A DNA stretch of 64,000 bases. It comes from Pilaira anomala (Eukaryota > Mucoromycota > Mucoromycetes > Mucorales > Mucoraceae). Position numbers and translations under genes: made by a program. The notes below the pieces were generated by a model. The model was not told the DNA's origin, searched no databases, and saw nothing but the letters and a program-made list of their open reading frames with translations. Below are positions 61,601-64,000 of the stretch, piece after piece; the first letter of the stretch is position 1, and every line of letters begins with the position of its first letter. The DNA lies in the NCBI GenBank assembly GCA_025716855.1, contig JAIXMQ010000016.1, positions 248,001 to 312,000 on the forward strand, read 5' to 3'.

Positions 61601-62307
61601 AAAGATATATCTGTTTCACGAAAGAATGCGTTTTATGTATTAAATCCAAGTGGCGATTTAATGGATACACAAAAGGAATTTGAACCGTTATTTAGAAGCG
61701 TGCCTGAATGGGATGGCGTATCACAAACGATGCCAATGGAATTACAATGTAAAGAAGCGTTACTCTCGCGAGATGTTTATATGTATTTCGGGCATAGTGC
61801 AGGACAATCGTTTATACGTGGTTCGACTGTAAGACAATTACCCAAGTGCTCTGTATCTCTTTTGATGGGATGTAGTAGTGGTATGTTGGAATCAAATGGA
61901 GAGTTTGAACCGTATGGATACGTATTGAATTACTTGTTAGCTGGAAGGTAATGAGGTCTTATCACAGAAAAAAAAAAAAGTGCCTAAAGATTTTTTTTTT
62001 TTTTTGTTTATTAGTCCTGCGGTGGTAGCTAATTTATGGGATGTAACAGATAGAAGTATTGATAAATTAACTAAACATATGTTGTATACATGGGGTATGT
62101 TGAAGAAGAACAATACAGTCACTAAATCAAAATCACTTGTACAAGCAGTAACAGAATCAAGACCTCAAGGAAAACTGGCTTATTTAATTGGTAAAAAGTG
62201 ATATAGAAATATACTATGAAAGTATTTTTTTTTTTTATTAAATATCTTTTTTTTTCATAGGTGCTGCTACAGTAGTTTATGGTATTCCTGTTTATATTGA
62301 TCAATAA
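55608..62307 (+). CDS. ESP1: Separase (C50 family cysteine protease)
   Basis: Nine exons: 55608-56018, 56092-56454, 56516-56660, 56724-57158, 57226-57581, 57637-61251, 61334-61947, 62015-62190 and 62261-62307. The sum is 6162 nt, 2053 residues. Separase cleaves cohesin at anaphase onset. The catalytic dyad is present: His at about 1929 in YMYFGHSAGQSF and Cys at about 1955 in SLLMGCSSG. The usual downstream block SPAVVANLWDVTDRSIDKL follows across an intron. The N-terminal 1700 residues are helical repeats (TPR-like), as in other separases, with a disordered insert near residue 180 (KHKRSFSPVPES). Exon 3 starts after GATAG at 56515; the nearer CAG at 56543 gives a stop. The His motif is GHSAGQS where many relatives have GHGSG/GHGAG. 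Exon 6 alone is 3.6 kb without an intron. Confidence 0.95.
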
Positions 62308-62367
62308 TAATGATAATAATAATAATAATAAAAAAAGAGCTTGATTATTATATACATATACATTTGT

Positions 62368-62802
62368 TTACCAGCGAGCAGTAGAAGGATTATATGGTTG
62401 AGGGGGTAACTGAGGTGTTTGTTGGTTCATGGAAGAAGGAGGAGGAGGTACATAATAACCTTGTTGTTGAGGTTGTCTGGGTGGTTGTTGTTGTTGTTGT
62501 TGAGATAATCTTGGGTCCATGGAGTTATTATTTCCTGGATAGTTAGGAGTAGTACCGTATGAAGAATGTTGTTGGATTTGAGGAGGGGGAGGGTAAGGAG
62601 GTGTGTTTTGAGATGAGGGCTGTTGTTGAATAGAGACGGGTCTTCTCTTTTGTTGTGGTGGAGGTGGTGCAGCAGAGAGACTATTAGCAGATAGTGGTGG
62701 GGGACCAGTAGCAGTTTGAATATACTGTTGAGGAGGTTGTTGATACTGTTGTTGAGGGGTTTGCTGTTGTTGTTGAGGATATTGTTGTTGAGGGGTTTGT
62801 TG

Positions 62803-62833
<31 letters not shown>

Positions 62834-63819
62834 TGAGCAGGTGGTGGTTGTGTAGGAGTAGGTTGCTTCATTTGATGAGGCTGAGATTGAGGCTGAGAAG
62901 GAGGAGGATAGTAAGGAATCTGACCGGACGATGATGATGAGATATTTGGGGATAATGTAGCTGTTAATTCTTTAATAGGTGAGGACTTGTTTTCATCAGC
63001 CTTTGGATTATCATCCACCAAAAATTGAGCTAAAAAATACAAAATGTTTTAAATAAAAGACTAGAATATGTATATATATATATATATTTTACCTAATTCA
63101 GCAGAAGTAAGTCGACGAGTAGTAGGTGCCTTATACGTTTCTTCCTTTGGTTTGATTACTTCTGTAGCAGTATCGAGTTTCTCAAACGATTTTATCAAGT
63201 CATTTAATTTATCACGAAGTTCAATGAAAGAAGTTTTGATTTCTGAAGTAGTCAATGGTTGATTTGTTGTTGTTGTTGTTGTTGTTGATGATGCTTTATC
63301 GTAAACAGTGACTTTTAATAAACTACTGATAGAGATGGCATGTGTAATATCAACATCATCTAAAAATACGTGTTTAATCAATGACAATGTTATTTTTTTT
63401 TTTTTTTTTTACATCTCCTTTTTACCTAATAAACTGATCATATCGCCCTCTGTTGATGGAGTTAATAATTATGCAAAAAAAAAAAAAGGGCTTTCTAATT
63501 ATTTTACCATTATCCATATATTTTAATATGATATTCTCAGGTTTGGATATTTCTGATTTAAATACACGATACATCATAAGACATAGTCTATTGGTTGACG
63601 TTAATTTTATGGGATATATGTACGTAAAACTTTAAATGTGGAGGGGGGGAACTTACTCGTCGTACGTGGGTACTTGGTTAATAGGAATACGTCGAATTTC
63701 GTTATGAATGCGACCTATTGACTTGAGCGTGAGTTTTATTTTGTGTTTATTACTCTTTTCTTACATTTAATAATAATGTCGCCAGTTACAATCTTGCGAA
63801 GATTAGTATAGTCAGTCAT
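62368..63819 (-). CDS. TFG: TFG-like PB1-domain protein of ER exit sites
   Basis: Six exons: 63819-63765, 63714-63657, 63587-63508, 63449-63426, 63359-63093 and 63029-62368. They total 1146 nt, 381 residues. The PB1 domain at about residues 8-90 runs over five exons: IVTGDIIIKCRIHNEIRRIP, PTYDELCLMMYRVFKSE, ILKYMDNEGDMISLLDDVDI and ISSLLKVTVYD. A short coiled coil follows (IELRDKLNDLIKSFEKLD), exactly as in animal TFG. The rest is a Pro/Gln-rich disordered tail with a CAG/CAA tract at about 62770-62840. TFG organises COPII carriers between ER exit sites and the Golgi. The tail ends with polyPro and a short PYNPSTARW. The gene is convergent with separase at 60 bp, so the 3' UTRs likely overlap. 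Confidence 0.88.
62750..62840. repeat. Trinucleotide (CAG/CAA) tract coding for polyglutamine
   Basis: Plus-strand GTTGTT and GCTGCT repeats encode Gln on the minus strand within the TFG-like tail. Confidence 0.8.
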
Positions 63820-64000
63820 ACTTGGAAAGAACAAAGGAAAAAAAAGAAGAGAAGAGAAGAGAAAAAAAAAAAGGATGTTATTTTATTTTTTTAAAAGTCA
63901 GTGTATGCAGTTTTCCATAAATCATAGTTTTTACTTATAAGTTGTAAGAGACGGTATTACCTAGGATTAGATAGCATCTTTTTTCTTGTCGAATAATGGG
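63820..64000. other. Right edge, upstream of the TFG-like gene
   Basis: Promoter side of the TFG-like gene, with a GAAGAGAAGAGAAGAG tract at 63845-63865. A minus-strand donor-like site (CCTAG|GTAATA) at about 63961 may belong to another gene cut by the window edge. Not enough to call. Confidence 0.3.

Overview
The window looks like nuclear DNA of an early-diverging fungus, most likely Mucoromycota (Mucorales-like). It is very AT-rich and full of A/T homopolymers. The genes carry many short introns (about 45-180 bp) with GTAAGT/GTAAAA-like donors and T-rich tracts before a TAG/CAG acceptor, and the proteins are fungal (Kre9-like GPI protein, MOT1 molybdate transporter, wax-synthase-like acyltransferase, Qcr1, Cog6, separase). 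The species is inferred from style only. Exons were reconstructed by hand from splice signals and reading phase. The gene models keep frame throughout except where stated.

Layout. 1-443: 5' end of an M28/GCPII-like membrane peptidase (minus). About 940-1630: two short repeat arrays. 2350-4243: UDP-glycosyltransferase (minus). 6290-6523: small secreted Ser/Gly-rich protein. 7292-9899: Ndt80/PhoG-type transcription factor with a long polyQ tract. 11.9-12.4 kb: a decayed coding relic. 12857-15533: RasGEF protein. 16628-17785: Kre9-like GPI protein (minus). 20982-21227: 58-residue CCHC zinc-knuckle protein. 22623-24365: Qcr1/MPP-beta-like protein with a broken metal site. 25533-26969: wax-synthase-like MBOAT (minus). 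27827-28021: small secreted peptide (minus). 28353-29804: RhoGAP (minus).

30069-37921 is the densest part: MCFD2-like EF-hand protein, PC-esterase-like protein without its catalytic residues, metallophosphoesterase, RGS/Rax1-like protein, PKA catalytic subunit and EI24-family membrane protein. 38660-39436 is a Mog1 (Ran release factor) gene broken by two frame changes. 39.4-46.7 kb is gene-poor and repeat-like. It holds a 915-bp inverted-repeat element (42885-43799) with a small spliced Cys-rich ORF inside, plus orphan coding fragments. 46726-48144: LRR protein. 48411-50067: MOT1 molybdate transporter. 50158-52770: COG6 (minus). 53190-54477: orphan gene (minus). 55608-62307: separase. 62368-63819: TFG-like PB1 protein (minus).

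Two themes recur: signalling (Ras GEF, Rho GAP, RGS, PKA) and ER/Golgi traffic (MCFD2, TFG, COG6). Neighbouring genes are packed closely, for example 60 bp between the convergent separase and TFG genes and 90 bp between MOT1 and COG6. I saw no tRNA, rRNA or CRISPR array. The most unusual items are the inverted-repeat element, the broken Mog1 gene, the catalytically stripped PC-esterase and the orphan gene next to separase.
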